NCBI GenBank assembly: GCA_963580285.1
Contig: OY757014.1
Coordinates: 98,768,072-98,832,071 of the forward strand
From: Lucinisca nassula
Taxonomy: Eukaryota; Mollusca; Bivalvia; Lucinida; Lucinidae
DNA: 64,000 nucleotides
Direction: 5' to 3'
The notes beneath the pieces are model-generated. The model was not told the origin of the DNA. It saw only the letters and a list, made by a program, of their open reading frames with translations, and ran no database searches. Numbering within the stretch: the first letter of the stretch is position 1; the number at the start of each line of letters is the position of its first letter. Both the position numbers and the translations under genes were made by a program. This document shows, in pieces, positions 1-11,129 of this stretch.

Positions 1-615
1 AGGATAGAAGACAAATAGATCATCCTAGAATCTTCAAACCTTCCACAAATGTTCCCCATTGAAAGACAATGAACCCTATTTCTTTTCAAGGTCAAAGGTC
101 AAGGTTACAATGAACTTGACCTTAAAAACCTTGTGAACACGATTGAAGACACATTTATCATCATAGAAGCTTCAAACCCTCCATAAATATTCCCCATGGA
201 AAGACGATGAACGCTATTGATTTTCAAGGTCAAGGTTCAAAGGTCAAGGTCACAGTGAACTTGACCTTAAAAACCTTATGAACAGGATAGAAGACACAGT
301 TATCAGCGTAGAAGCTTCAAACCTTCCACAAATTTTCCCCATGGAAAGACGATGAACCCTATTGATTTTCAAGGTCAATGGTCGGAGATCAAGGTCACAA
401 TGACTTGACCTTAAAATCTTATGAACAGGATGGAATACACAGTTATCATCGTAGAAGCTTCAAACCTTCTACAAATGTTCCCCATGGGGAGATGATGAAC
501 CGTATTGACTTTCAAGGTCAGTGGTCAGAGGTCAAGGTCACAATGGACTTGACCTTAACAATCTTATGAACAGGACAGAATATACAGCTATCATCGTAGA
601 AGCTTCAAACCTTCA
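1..615. repeat. Tandem array, period about 145 bp
   Basis: About four diverged units. The landmark gaacaggat recurs near 134, 280, 423 and 568, spacing 143-146 bp. Each unit contains several AAGGTCA-type heptamers (TTCAAGGTCAAGGTCA) and a ttccccatgg motif. It continues past the left edge. Short ORFs here are by-products of the repeat. Similar AAGGTCA-rich arrays recur at 13.8, 25 and 40.4 kb. Confidence 0.85.
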
Positions 616-644
616 TGTCGATGAATGGTATGCTGTTGCGAGGG

Positions 645-868
645 GATGCTACGCTTTCGTTGCCTTGTTTGTTCTGTCGAGATTATTTCACTTATATCTA
701 ACCGATCGTTAATCACAGGTTGGCGAAAATCGAAGCCGGCATCCCCGGAGAAAAACCACCCGAACTCCGGTTGGCGTCTAACATGTGACCCTAGCCAGTT
801 TCGAAACACAGCCGTGAGAGAGCTATGATTAACAGTCGATAAGGCAAAGAGGCACCTCCAAGCCAATC
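645..868 (-). mobile_element. tRNA-derived SINE, family A (minus)
   Basis: Read on the minus strand it has a degenerate tRNA-like head (B-box-like TTTCGAAACTGG), then a body with CTCCGGGGATGCCGG and the 3' block GATTAACGATCGG followed by GATATAAGTGA. The same blocks occur at 16505-16893 (minus) and in part at 63768-63925 (plus), which identifies a dispersed family. It interrupts or follows the 145-bp array. The 91-residue antisense ORF across it is not a gene. Confidence 0.6.
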
Positions 869-1023
869 ATTTATAATCAGATAGATCCGAGTTGTGTCTT
901 AGCTCCATATTAACTGCAAATGACAAGCACAATAACTGACTTAAGTTTCGTATTTGTTTATAAAACTTGTATTATGGTTACTTTCTAAAATTGACTCGAG
1001 GCCTCGGGCCAATGCAGCAGACC

Positions 1024-1236
1024 TCGGACCTTTCTTTCTTTCTTTCTTTCTTCCGGTTTCACCTTAACCCCAGGAGGGAACACAGACGGTGTACATTGCA
1101 TACACTCCAGTTTTGCAGGATGAAAGCCTACACAGTAATCATGTAATTACGGCAGGGTTCTTTAACCTGCACATGTGAGGTTCTCCCTGCACAGGGGGCC
1201 TCCAGTTAACGTCCCGATCCGAAGGTCAATGCGAAA
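1024..1236 (-). mobile_element. tRNA-derived SINE, family B, 5'-truncated (minus)
   Basis: On the minus strand it matches the 3' two thirds of the SINE at 45450: CGGATCGGGACGTTAACTGG, a GC-rich CCCCCTGTGCAGGG block, then TGTGTAGGCTTTCATCCTGC. The 3' end runs into a (GAAA)n tail (plus (CTTT)n, 1032-1051), as expected for a SINE tail. The tRNA-like head is absent. Confidence 0.7.
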
Positions 1237-2085
1237 TTACTTGATCAATGACATTATATTATAAGCCAGTTACTTATATTTTTATGACCTCCAATGTTTA
1301 TTATAGATACATATAATTTGATTTATAGATATCTATTATAAAATTATAGATATCTCGTAAAATTATAGATATCTCGAAATTGTATTAAATAGTAAAACGG
1401 CACGCCATATACTTTTCTATGTTCAGTCATATTAATTGAGTCACGTGACTGATTTCACGCTCTTTTTCAAACGTGGTCGTTGTGCTCCACGAAATTGTTC
1501 GAAATTTCACGAATCTCCCAGTCGAACACAAAACGTGCTCCACGCTTCAGTTCGTGGACCACGAAATCACCAGTCGAATACCGCCATAGATATGATAGTT
1601 CGAACAAATTGACCCGAGACTGGTGAACTCTGTTTACATAATTTCACACCCGACTGAATGCATAAACATATCTTCGTCGTTTTCCGAAGATGGCGATATT
1701 GTTAAACAATACATAGAGGTCGGTAAATGGGCCGCTATTCACCTGATGCCGAAAATTCACGAGAAGTTTACGAAAGCCGACGTATTAGGCGATAGCATTG
1801 ACTAATTTATTCCTTGCATAAAGGTCAGTCTCATGTCAAATTGTTCTCACTATAGATATGTATTACACAGGTAAATAGATCTATATTCTACAGGTAAGGA
1901 GTCCTCACCAATACTGGCTACCAACATGCATCCTGCAGTATTTCTACATTTTTGAAAATATGTGACATTGGTTATTTGTCGTTATGTTTTTATTTAGTTT
2001 GTCCAGATGTGGTAACGTTATTCTTCTAAACGTAATAATAATTTACCAAGGGATGACCGAAACAGTTGTTTCATAACATTTTGAT

Positions 2086-2088
<3 letters not shown>
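1237..2088. other. Unassigned spacer with ATAGATATC-rich stretch
   Basis: No gene is supported. 1310-1375 is a short low-complexity run built from tatagatatct. 1440-1580 has partly inverted tgctccacg/cgtggaccacgaa motifs, perhaps a decayed MITE. A 60-codon plus ORF at 1623-1805 has fairly non-repetitive composition but matches no family I recognise and has no clear splice context. Confidence 0.5.

Positions 2089-2142
<54 letters not shown>
2089..2142. repeat. (GT)n microsatellite
   Basis: About 54 bp of uninterrupted GT. It abuts the 3' end of the minus-strand SINE at 2143-2466, so it probably grew from that SINE's (CA)n tail. Confidence 0.95.
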
Positions 2143-2146
<4 letters not shown>

Positions 2147-2466
2147 TCGGGTTTAACGTCGCTTTCAACAATTTTTCAGTCGTATCACGACGGCGTCTGG
2201 TTGCGACAGGGAGCTCAATGCTCACTTTTATAGTGCAACCTCACTGAAGTATCATGTCCCAGACACATTACATGATACCACACCCAGTCACATTATTCTG
2301 ACACTGGGTCGACCAGTCCTAGCTCTACCCCGTAAATCTGAGTGCCAAGCGAGGAGCAGCTAGTACCATTTTTAACGACTTTGGTATGTCGCGACCCGGG
2401 ATCGAACCCGTGACCTCCAGTTTCCCGGAGCGGACACTCTACCAACTGAGCTATCGGGGCCGGTTT
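2143..2466 (-). mobile_element. tRNA-derived SINE, family C (minus)
   Basis: The minus-strand head at 2404-2463 looks strongly like a tRNA: an A box in TAGCTCAGTTGGTAGAGTG and a B box in GGGTTCGATCCC. A body with GGGGTAGAGCTAGGACTGG and CCCAGTGTCAGAATAATG follows, then the 3' end GCGACGTTAAACCC and a CA tail. The length of about 320 nt plus tail is typical of a SINE. It is not a functional tRNA gene: the acceptor ends do not pair cleanly and the SINE body follows directly. A GACGTTAAA tail is shared with the other SINE families here. Confidence 0.85.
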
Positions 2467-2529
2467 TGATAATATGTAAAGGTACTAATTTACTATTCCG
2501 CTGCATTGCATATAAAGTGGAATTCCTAT

Positions 2530-2645
2530 ATTAAGACCACCTTTGGGACTGTTCAAAAGTGGGCTTAGAGACCACTTTTGAACAGTCCCAAAGGTGGTCC
2601 CTGACCAGAGGACACTGGGTGCAAAAAACACCAAGAAAGATTAAG
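2530..2645. mobile_element. Palindromic MITE (AAGACCACC family), copy 1
   Basis: Inverted arms: taagaccacctttgggactg and cagtcccaaaggtggtc, with a second pair aaaagtggg/ccacttttgaac inside. A second copy lies at 53225-53420. Both have the hairpin architecture of a non-autonomous DNA transposon. No target-site duplication could be read with confidence. Confidence 0.65.
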
Positions 2646-2738
2646 TGCACCATTTAAAATAAGCTTTTCATTGTAGAAAAAAAACAAACAAAAACAAAAA
2701 CATGTAAAGGTAGTATTCTGCATTAATTTGATGTTAAG

Positions 2739-2957
2739 GGAATGTGTGGCGGCATTAAAAAGCTTCCCTGTCCTTCGTCATTTTCATGTCCTTTTGGATC
2801 ATTGATTCCATTGTGGAGTTTTGAAATAATTGAGAGTCACTGATGAGGCCTAGTTGACCGAAACTAGCTAATCGGACTTAGAAAAAAACTTATACGCTCC
2901 ATACGTTTCAGTTCTAGTGTATTCATTGCTTCAAAAGGATAATCTTTTTATAGAACA
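2739..2957 (+). mobile_element. Hammerhead-ribozyme retrozyme-like element, copy 1 (decayed)
   Basis: Matches the 23.2-23.7 kb dimer: starts at aatgtgtggcggc, shares ggatcattgattccattgtgg, and ends at tttttatagaacata. The hammerhead at 2834-2879 retains CTGATGA (2840-2846) and GAAA (2860-2863), but stem II has a C-A mismatch (GGCC/GACC) and stem I a mismatch at the junction, so it is probably inactive. The mariner at 2960 begins directly after the shared terminal block and probably inserted there. Confidence 0.75.
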
Positions 2958-2959
2958 TA

Positions 2960-4242
2960 CAAGGGCGAGTCAATAAAATAACAGCCTTATTTCTGGGTGA
3001 GATCGATCTCTTTTTCGATGTAGTTGTCATCTAGAATCTAGAATCACTTGGACCAACGCTGTTCCAGTGCCATCAGCCCACAACTGAAGAAGCCAGGGTC
3101 CTTGTCTCCGACCCACTCCTCAACTGCCGCCACGACTTCTTCGTTGGCGACTTCTTCCTTGGACTGGAAATGACGTCCACGGATACCCTTTTTTGGAAAT
3201 AGTCACTAGGAGCTAAGTCCGGAGAAAAGGCGGGGTGTTGCATTAGCTCATACCCATTCCGATCAACAGTACCCATTGAAATTTCGCGAGAGTGGACTCT
3301 TTGCATTGTCCTGTTGGAACAGAATCCCTTTGGAGAGTTTACATCGACATTTTTCACGGATCGCAGTTCTCTGTTGGTCGAGCAAATTTGCATAATACGC
3401 ACCTGTTATTGTACTTTTCTTTGTTAGAAAGTCCAGCATAATAACGCCTTGTGCGTCCCAAAATACACTTGCCATCACCTTGCAGAGGGTTGCGGTCTAA
3501 ACTTCTTTGGCCTCGGAGACCCTGGCCCTACCCACTAGCGACTTTGAGTTTTATCCTCTGGGTCATAATAATGGACCCAGGTGTCATCTACGGACACCAG
3601 ACGTGAAAGAAAATCATCTTCCTTTGACCTAAACCGCTTCAACAAAGCGCTGCATACTGATGTTTTGGTTGTCATTTGCTCGTCGCTGACGGATTGTGGG
3701 ACCCAACGGGATATTAGCTTGCGCATACCCTACCGATCAAATAAAATTGTTGAAATGCTACCATGCGACATTTGTAATGCATTCGCTATTTCTTCCACCT
3801 TAATTCGCCTATCAGAGTACACCAGATCCCGTACTTTGTTACATATTTCTTCATCGTTGGCATCTGATGGGCATCCATCCAGACTGGTTTCGTCTTCTAA
3901 AGGCGTTCTACCGCGTGTGAATTCTACACCCCAAAATTTAACGTGTGCATACGACGGTGTAGAAGACCAACACACGCTGGTCAACTCGCAATGTATTTCC
4001 TGACCTGTTTTTCCCTTTCAAATACAAGTACCGAATCACAGCACTCGACTTAACTTTTGACGAAAGGTTTGCTTTTGCATCGCTTCCTATGTTTGACGTT
4101 CAATATCGTATGAGTGGATGACACGAAAAGGCTGCAATATTGCCCCCATGCCTAAAACATGTATTGCAACCAGGCATGAAAATCTTGGTCGTCTCGGTAA
4201 ATTGGAAATGGGATAGGCTGATTACTTATTGACTTGCCCTCG
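2960..4242 (-). mobile_element. Decayed mariner-family DNA transposon, 1283 bp
   Basis: Terminal inverted repeats are near-identical: aagggcgagtcaataa at the left, and ttattgacttgccct at the right read on plus. TA target-site duplications flank it at 2958-2959 and 4243-4244, and the length is right for mariner. The transposase is on the minus strand in several frames. 3730-3984 holds the N-terminal helix-turn-helix region. 3535-3726 holds the first catalytic Asp region (DDTWVHYYDPE). 3263-3478 holds the second (FQQDNA). 3073-3402 holds the third (SPDLAPSDYF), out of frame with the second. Several frameshifts make it non-coding today. The same family recurs at 36454-37495. Confidence 0.95.
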
Positions 4243-4414
4243 TATTAACGACCGTCTGCTTGTTGTCACGTGTTTCGTGACCCTGTAATCGTATCTATTT
4301 GCATTATAAAAAACAGTAGCAATGCTTTTTTGTTGACTCTGGTGTACAACTAAAACCATTGTCAATTGCAATAAAATATTTTGGTCCTCAGAATCGATCT
4401 TCAGCACCGCCCAA

Positions 4415-4845
4415 AGGGAGCTTACCACTAAGTATTTTCCATAGGCGACTATAGTAACCTTTTACCTGCTCCCCCCAAAACACCGCGCATACAAAACTTT
4501 TCAAACCTTACTTGTTTATAGAGCCATCCTAGTCCAACAAGTTAATGAGAAAAAATCCACATGTTGACTGCTCCTTTTCAAGTTATAGTCAACCATGTTT
4601 GTTTACCTTCTAGAACGGAGTAAATACAAACCAACATTTTTAAAGGAGGGGTGACCATATAAAATCAGCAACAATTTCTTTGAGCTTGCAGATATATTTA
4701 TAAAACATGCATCATTTTAGTCCCTTTTACCTATCATTTTCTCACATTGAAATAAAACATGAGACATATATCCAATGGAAGCAAGTCTGGTATTTAGAAC
4801 GCAACTAAAACCCGGTACCTCCCAGTATTTAGTGCAATGCTACCC
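4415..4845. mobile_element. MITE of about 430-450 bp, AGGGAGC family, copy 1
   Basis: Starts AGGGAGCTTACCACTAA and ends AGTGCAATGCTACCC. The two ends form an imperfect inverted repeat of roughly 20 bp. Two longer copies lie at 21363-21798 and 22721-23171 with matching internal sequence (ccataggcgac, ggaggggtgaccatat). No coding capacity. Confidence 0.75.
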
Positions 4846-5060
4846 ACAATGCCACTCTCATCCTAGCACTATCAAATCTTCAAATTTGTTTATAAGTGGC
4901 AAGAATAATATGACAATAGGTATTACGTTCCAAATGGATGTGTCAACTGGGTCCCGAAGGTTCTTAAGCTGCTGCATAACCTTCGTTACCTGTCCTGGAG
5001 GTGTGTCCTTTTACGAGCACGGTCTTTCTGACTGTCTGACTGCCATAAGTTTCTTTATCA

Positions 5061-8000
5061 TATGACGTCGCGTCAGAGAGTGTAATAATGTCATGTAATA
5101 TATTCGATTATCCACTAGTGGATTAAGTATGCAAATTAGGCAGATACGTCCCCTAACGTTACATGTACGGCGTCCTTAACGACGTCGTGTTTACTAATGG
5201 CGAAATATTGACATTTTTGTAAACAATCGTGAATAAAATGCGTTTTAAATGTCCTATGATAAATAGAATCTTGCATTCGTGCTCATGTATTATTGAATTT
5301 ATTAAACTCGTTGAGGAAAAGGGATATAATGCTCGGCACAGCCTCGCATTTTATCCCTTTTCCTCAACTCATTTAATAAATTCAATAATACATGAACACT
5401 CATGCAAGATCCTCTATTTATCGAATCACCAGCATTGGGTCGAGATAGGCTTACATTACTCCCTAATAGTTGCTTTACATTGAACTTTGCCACATAGAGG
5501 ATCTTACATGAGTGTTCATGTATTATTAAATTTATTAAACGAGTTGAGGAAAAGGGATAAAATGCGAGGCTTGCCGAGTATTTTATCCTTTTTTTTTCAA
5601 AGAGTTTAATAAATTCAATAATACATGAGCACGAATGCAAGATTCTATTTATCATATGACACTTAAAACAAATTTTATTCACGATTGTTTATTAAAAATG
5701 TCAATATTCCGCCATTAGTAAACGCTACGTCGTAAAGGACGTCGTTCATGTAACGTTACGGGGCGTATCTAGCTAATTTGCATATTGCACGACCCGCAGA
5801 AAAAGAAACCGACTGAAGTCGGTTGATTTCTAAGAGTGCCCTAAAATCACCGTGTCATTCTGTCATTCTGTCAGTCTGTCATTCTGTCAGTCTGTCCGTC
5901 CGTCCGTAACCCGTTTGTGAAAATTGGTGATAGTGACTTAACCGCTTGGAATATTTAAACAATTTTTGGCATACTGATAGATATCAATGAGATCTAACCA
6001 ATGAGCTTGCGAAATATTACATTCCATTTAGTATAGCTTCGCCGAGGCAAAAAATGTGAAAATTTTTGAACTGCTTCTCCTCGGAAACCGTTGGGCCGAT
6101 TGAAGTCAAATTTCATATGGAGCCTCTATTGGATGGGGGAAACCAAAATTTGCTCATGGGGTCCAGGTCACATGACCAAAATGGCCGCCAAGCCATATAT
6201 GGTCTGTCTGTCTGTCCGTCCGTAACCCGTTTGTGAAAACTGGTGATAGTGACTTAACCGCTTGGAATATTTAAACAATTTTTGGCATACTGATAGATAT
6301 CAATGAGATCTAACCAATGAACTTGAGAAATATTATATTCCATTTAGTATAGCCTCGCCGAGGCAAAAAATGTGAAAATTTTTGAACTGCTTCTCCTCGG
6401 AAACCGTTGGGCCGATTTAAGTCAAATTTCATATGGAGCCTCTATGGGATAGGGAAACCAAAATTTGTTCATGGGGTCCAGGTCACATGGCCAAAATGGC
6501 CGCCAAGCCATATATGGTAAAAACCCTTCAAAAATAGTCTTCTCCAGAACCACTGGGCAGATTTCCACGAAACTTGATAAATAGCATCTGGGACGTAGGC
6601 CCATCATAAATTGCTAAAATGGTGACCCTGGCTTGACCTTGACCTTCTTTGGGTCCGTCCGTAACCCGTTTGTGAAAATTGGTGATAGTGACTTAACTGC
6701 TGGGAATATTTAAACAATTTTTGGCATACTGATAGATATCAATGAGATCTAACCAATGAACTTGCGGAATATTACATTCCATTTAGTGTAGTCTCGCCGA
6801 GGCGAAAAATGTGAAAATTTTCGAACTGCTTCTCCTTGGAAACCGTCGGGCCGATTGAAATCAAATTTCATATGAAGCCTCTATGGGACGTGGGAAACCA
6901 CAATTTGCTCATGGGGTCCAGGTCACATGACCAAAATGGCTGCCAAGCCATATATGGTCTGTCTGTCTGTCCGTCCATAACCCGTTTGTGAAAATTGGTG
7001 ATAGTGACTTAACCGCTTGGAATATTTAAACAATTTTTGGCATACTGATAGATATCAATGAGATCTAACCAATGAATTTGCGAAATATTACATTCCATTT
7101 AGTCTAGCCTCGCCGAGGCAAAAATGTGAAAATTTTTGAACTGCTTCTCCTCGGAAACCGTTGGGCCGATTGAAGTCAAATTTCATATGGAGCCTCTATG
7201 GGATGGGGGAAACCAAAATTTGCTCATGGGGTCCAGGTCACATGACCAAAATGGCCGCCAAGCCATATATGGTCTGTCTGTCTGTCCGTCCGTAACCCGT
7301 TTGTGAAAAATGGTGATAGTGACTTAACCGCTTGGATTATTTAAACAGTTTTTGGCATACTGAGAGGTATCAATGAGATCTTACCAATGAACTTGCGAAA
7401 TATTACATTCCATTTAGTAAAGCTTCGCCGAGGCAAAAAATGTGAAAATTTTTGAACTGCTTCTCCTCGGAAACCGTTGGGCCGATTGAAGTCAAATTTC
7501 ATATGGAGCCTCTATGGGATTGGGGAAACCAAAATTTGCTCATGGGGTCCAGGTCACATTATCAAAATGGCCGCCAAGCCATATATGGTCTGTCTGTCTG
7601 TCCGTCCATAACCTGTTTGTGAAAACTGGTGATAGTGGCTTAACCGCTTGGAATATTTAAACATTTTTGGCATACTGATATATATCAATGAGATCTAACC
7701 AATGAACTTGCGAAATATTACATTCCATTTAGTATAGCCTCGCCGAGGCAAAAATGTGAAAATTGTTGAACTGCTTCTCCTCGGAAACCGTTGGGCCGAT
7801 TTAAGTCAAATTTCATATGGTGCCTCTATGGGATAGGGAAACCAAAATTTGCTCATGGGGTCCAGGTCACACGACCAAAATGGCCGCCAAGCCATATATG
7901 GTAAAAACCCTTCATAAATAGTCTTCTCCAGAACCACTGGGCAGATTTCCACGAAACTTGATAAATAGCATCTGGGACGTGGGTCCATCATAAATTGCTA

Positions 8001-8703
8001 AAATGGTGACCCTGGGTTGACCTTGACCTTCTTTGGGTCCGTCCGTAACCCGTTTGTGAAAATTTGTGATAGTGACTTAACCGCTTGGAATATTTAAACA
8101 TTTTGGCATACTGATAGATATCAATGAGATCTAACCAATGAACTTGCGAAATATTACATTCCATTTAGTATAGCCTCGCCGAGGCGAAAAATGTGAAAAT
8201 TTTCGAACTGCTTCTCCTTGGAAACCGTTGGGCCGATTGAAATCAAATTTCATATGAAGCCTCTATGGGCCGGGGGAAACCAAAATTTGCTCATGGGGTC
8301 CAGGTCACATGACCAAAATGGCCGCCAAGCCATATATGGTCTGTCTGTCTGTCCGTCCGTAACCCGTTTGTGAAAATTGGTGATAGTGACTTAACCGCTT
8401 GGAATATTTAAACAATTTTTGGCATACTGATAGATATCAATGAGATCTTACAAATGAACTTGCGAAATATTATATTCCATTTAGTATAACTTCGCCGAGA
8501 CGAAAATGTGAAAATTTTCGAACCGCTTCTCCTTGGAAACCGTTGGGCCGTTTGAGGTCAAATTTCATATGGAGCCTCTATGGGGTGGGGGAAACCAAAA
8601 TTTGCTCATGGGGTCCAGGTTACATGACCAAAACTTAATCCACTAGTGGATTATCGAAAATATTACATGGCGTTATCACACTCTCAGACGCGACGTCATA
8701 TGA
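5061..8703. mobile_element. Composite palindromic MITE split by a tandem array
   Basis: Left arm 5061-5265 begins catatgacgtcgcgtc and includes atccactagtggatt. The right arm is its inverse, in two pieces: 5665-5786 and 8635-8703 (ending gacgcgacgtcatatg). Between the arms lie two hairpins, 5268-5425 and 5487-5662, each with arms of about 70 bp (tattattgaatttattaaa, gaggaaaaggga). The right arm is interrupted after gcatatt by the 2.85-kb array at 5787-8634. The copy at 43540-43900 has the same junction uninterrupted, which shows where the array entered. No transposase is visible. Confidence 0.8.
5787..8634. repeat. Higher-order tandem array, about 316- and 438-bp units
   Basis: The landmark aacccgtttgtgaaaa recurs at about 5908, 6224, 6663, 6979, 7294, 7610, 8047 and 8361. 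Spacings are 316, 439, 316, 315, 316, 437 and 314. The two long units (6224 and 7610) carry the same extra segment of about 122 bp (accactgggcagatttcc, tgaccttgaccttc). The units after each long one (6663, 8047) share private variants such as ttcatatgaagcctc. The array thus has a higher-order period of about 1385 bp (four units). Each unit starts with a ctgtctgtccgtccgt microsatellite. Antisense ORFs at 6422 and 7806 are copies of the same non-coding segment. Confidence 0.9.
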
Positions 8704-8744
8704 TAAAATGATTTACCGTAGAGCTAGTTTTGGATTTGTTTTTC

Positions 8745-9010
8745 TTGTTTGAATTGAGGTTTAACACCCCCGTCAACATCGTTAGGTCATTTTGGACACG
8801 TTGCTTCCAAAGTGGGACTTTTAACCGACACTGTGATGAAATGACATCCCAATGAAGCCAACAGGGTTTATATGTATGGACGATCCGACACTTCGCCTGG
8901 CCCTAGCGGTTTCCTAGTACTCATGTGCGATCGCTTTCAACTCTGCTAGGAAGCATCATGCAGTATATATTTTGTATCCAAGTCCCGATAGGTGTGGGCC
9001 CAAGGCGTGT
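8745..9010 (-). mobile_element. SINE-like retroposon, family D (minus), diverged
   Basis: Inverse of the family-D consensus: tail first (gaattgaggtttaac), then cattttggacacgttgcttcc, gacatccc, and cggtttcctagtactcatgtgcgatcg. The family is defined by the copy at 10684-10981, which has a clear target-site duplication. Confidence 0.75.
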
Positions 9011-9039
9011 TTGACATCCCGGTCGCATTACGATAACAC

Positions 9040-9270
9040 ACCCGTGTTACCTAGTGCATTCTTTCATCTCTCCAAAATAGCAACCTTTCCGATGATATTT
9101 GTGATATTTTCCTTATTTTATACTCCGAACATAGGTTGTAGGTGCTCGTGAGAACCGGTTCCAACGAGTACCCACAACCTATGTCTTGGAGCAGAAATAA
9201 TGAAAATAGTATATGCACATGAAAATACCAGGTTTCTCTATTTAAAGTGGGGTTTAGAGGGATATTCATT
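9040..9270. mobile_element. Degenerate palindromic MITE (GTACTCGTTAGAAC family)
   Basis: Hairpin ggtgctcgtgagaaccggttccaacgagtaccc-type core at about 9137-9177, flanked by ccgaacataggttgt and acaacctatgtcttggagc. These correspond to the core of the full copies at 11708-11984, 26588-26990 and 42755-42992. The outer ends are lost. Confidence 0.6.
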
Positions 9271-9282
9271 TCACGGACCTGT

Positions 9283-9500
9283 GAATGTGTGGCGGCCGTA
9301 AAAAACTTCCCTGCCCTTCAACATATTCTTGACCTTTAGGATCAATGATTTCATTGTGGAGTTTTGAAAATATTTGAGGGTCATTGATGACGCTTAATTG
9401 GCCGAAACTAGCTAGTCTGACCCAGAAAACTTGTGCACTACATACATTAGTTCGACGGTGTAATTCCTTGCTTCCGATAGCCCTTTTGCAGAGCCTTGTT
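9283..9500 (+). mobile_element. Hammerhead-ribozyme element, copy 2
   Basis: Same start (gaatgtgtggcggcc) and body as the dimer at 23.2 kb. The hammerhead spans 9378-9423: stem I GGGTCA/TGACCC is perfect, GAAA is at 9404-9407, and GTC precedes the predicted cleavage point after 9417. The core reads TTGATGA rather than CTGATGA (9384-9390), and stem II has lost a pair, so activity is doubtful. Confidence 0.8.
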
Positions 9501-9506
9501 TACATG

Positions 9507-9741
9507 AGCCCCGCCAAGCGAATTTGTGTTTTCGAGCATTCCGTCATGACAACTTTTAACTGCGCATGCCCAGCCATTCAGAGGGGCCAGGGATATGGAT
9601 TTCTGTCTGAAGGTTCCTCTTGATTCACTGCTTGTATGAGCGAGCAGCGAAGGTTCTGGCGAGACTGCGCGGATGCGCAGGCTCGCCTGAACCTTCGCTG
9701 CTCGCATAGGCGATAAGTACCAAAATCGCTTGACGGGGCCC
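9507..9741. mobile_element. MITE, GGGCCCC family, copy 1
   Basis: About 235 bp with inverted termini gccccgccaagcgaatttg and caaaatcgcttgacggggc. ACATG occurs on both sides, probably a target-site duplication. The interior hairpin is built from gcgagcagcgaaggttc and gaaccttcgctgctcgc. The copy at 17613-17848 is nearly identical, which points to recent activity. Confidence 0.85.
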
Positions 9742-9779
9742 ACATGATTGTTGTTAAGACGTAAAAAAATAGATTAAGT

Positions 9780-10080
9780 GAAAACTTTAAAAGAAAGACC
9801 CAGGGAGCGCCACAATCACAAGACGCAAGAGGAAGAAGAAACATACACAAAACAAGAACACTTTCGAGTGTTTATGAAATGGCACAATCAGCCATCTCTT
9901 CCCCACATGGGGTGATCAAACCATTAGAAAACAATAAACAACAACTCACAACAAATTCGCAGACATACAACAAAAATAACAGCTAAATACCTTCACCAAA
10001 ACTACCGCCTTAGAACGGTCAGCAGCATATGCCACTGGCGTGAGGGCATATGCCACTGGCGTGAGGTGGGGGGTTGGGGG
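9780..10080 (+). repeat. Dispersed repeat family G, diverged copy
   Basis: Ends in accgccttagaacggtcag followed by a ccactgg block, as in the full family-G copies at 30230 and 60777. The upstream half (ttccccacatggggtgatc) is a divergent version. Function unknown and non-coding. Confidence 0.55.
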
Positions 10081-10415
10081 GTTACGGTGTTGTTCCCAAC
10101 AATAAACATTAAATATTCGGTTTGCATAATGATTTCCTAACGCAACCAATGCATAGTCACAGAGACATAAATCAAATTGAAAGACTGAGAGGAAGCAAAG
10201 ATGAGGGCTGCTAGCCGACCCCCTTGCACTGTTGGCCAGAGCTAAAAATCATTAGTTAAACTTCAATATCTCGAACGCTGATGCATCGTTTACCCTGGTT
10301 GTTTCGAACTTGTTTTTGAGTCGCAATGACATTCTTCCCATTACTCCAAAAACAAAATTGGGTATGAGTTTGATAGCTACGTCCCACACCGATAGGGAGG
10401 AGGGGAGGGAGCATA
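10081..10415. other. Unassigned spacer
   Basis: Unique-looking AT-rich DNA with a G-rich run (ggtggggggttggggggtt) at about 10065-10082. I see no gene, exon or named repeat. A 67-codon minus ORF at 9946-10149 is in family-G sequence. Confidence 0.4.
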
Positions 10416-11095
10416 TTGTTTTGGTTCAGATCCCGTCGGCGTGTGCGTCAGCGTGACACTTTCGTGTGTACAAGACGTTTCATGAACAACTGGGTGGATT
10501 CTAATCAAATTTGCATGGATATAACATTGGGATATGATGAAGAACTAAATATGTTTTGTGAACTTGACCTTTTTAAAGGTAACAGCCGTGCTAAACAGGT
10601 CAACTTTAGGCCAAATTTGGGTTGAGTGCAGTATATCTCATGAACTACTGGATGGATTTTAATCAAATTAACATGGATATAACCCGCCCCCGCCCATCGG
10701 GGCTTGGAGAAATAGATTGGGCTGCACGATGCTTCCACGCAGAGCTGATACCGACCGTACATTAGTACTGGTAATCCGCTTAGAACGTCTAAGCCTGCCC
10801 AGGAAAATTCCTGCGAGTCGGCCCGTCCATGCTTATAAACCCTATTGGTTTCATTTGGCGGCAGGGATTGAGATGTCATTTCATCTCAATGTCGGGTACA
10901 AATCCCACAAAATTGGAAGCAACGTCTCCAAAATGACCTAAATAGTGTTGACGGGGACGTTAAACCTCAAATCAAACAAAAAACATGGATATAACATTTG
11001 GTCAGGATAAATAACTGATTAGGTTTTGGTGACCTTGGCCTTATTTTCAAGGTCACAGCGGTGCTGCTAAATTAAGCCTCTTTTGAAAGGGCAGC
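10416..11095. repeat. Diverged tandem repeat interrupted by a SINE
   Basis: Three diverged units of roughly 140 bp containing catgaac...actg, aatcaaat, catggatataac and a tgaccttttt/aaggtcac core. The SINE at 10684-10981 inserted in catggatataac and duplicated it. Confidence 0.65.
10684..10981 (+). mobile_element. SINE-like retroposon, family D, reference copy
   Basis: About 298 bp, bounded by a perfect 14-bp target-site duplication aacatggatataac (10670-10683 and 10982-10995), with an A-rich tail (aatcaaacaaaaa). Those are the marks of LINE-mediated retroposition. The 5' part reads ccgcccatcggggcttgg; the 3' part reads gacggggacgttaaacctc. Other copies: 8745, 20781, 33951, 44632, 46206, 52390, 57325 and 58264. 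I cannot make a convincing tRNA promoter from its head, so its RNA origin is unresolved. Confidence 0.9.
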
Positions 11096-11129
11096 ATCTG
11101 TTTTCTCAGAAAACAAGTCTAGTATTTTC

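Noticed and set aside
1623..1805. 60-codon plus ORF with non-repetitive composition
   Set aside because: No family recognised, no splice or start evidence, and the opposite strand to the only supported gene. Too weak to call.
2043..2225. Minus ORF with a poly-(His-Thr) run
   Set aside because: It translates a (GT)n microsatellite and a SINE tail.
2404..2463. tRNA-like sequence with good A and B boxes (also 45450, 26040, 12053, 63768)
   Set aside because: Each is followed directly by a SINE body and tail, and the acceptor ends do not pair properly. They are SINE promoters, not tRNA genes.
5787..8634. Regularly spaced repeats that might suggest a CRISPR array
   Set aside because: Units of 316-438 bp are contiguous homologous DNA, not short repeats with unique spacers, and the window is eukaryotic.
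10505..10879. 124-codon minus ORF
   Set aside because: Antisense of the family-D SINE; similar ORFs appear at every copy of that SINE.
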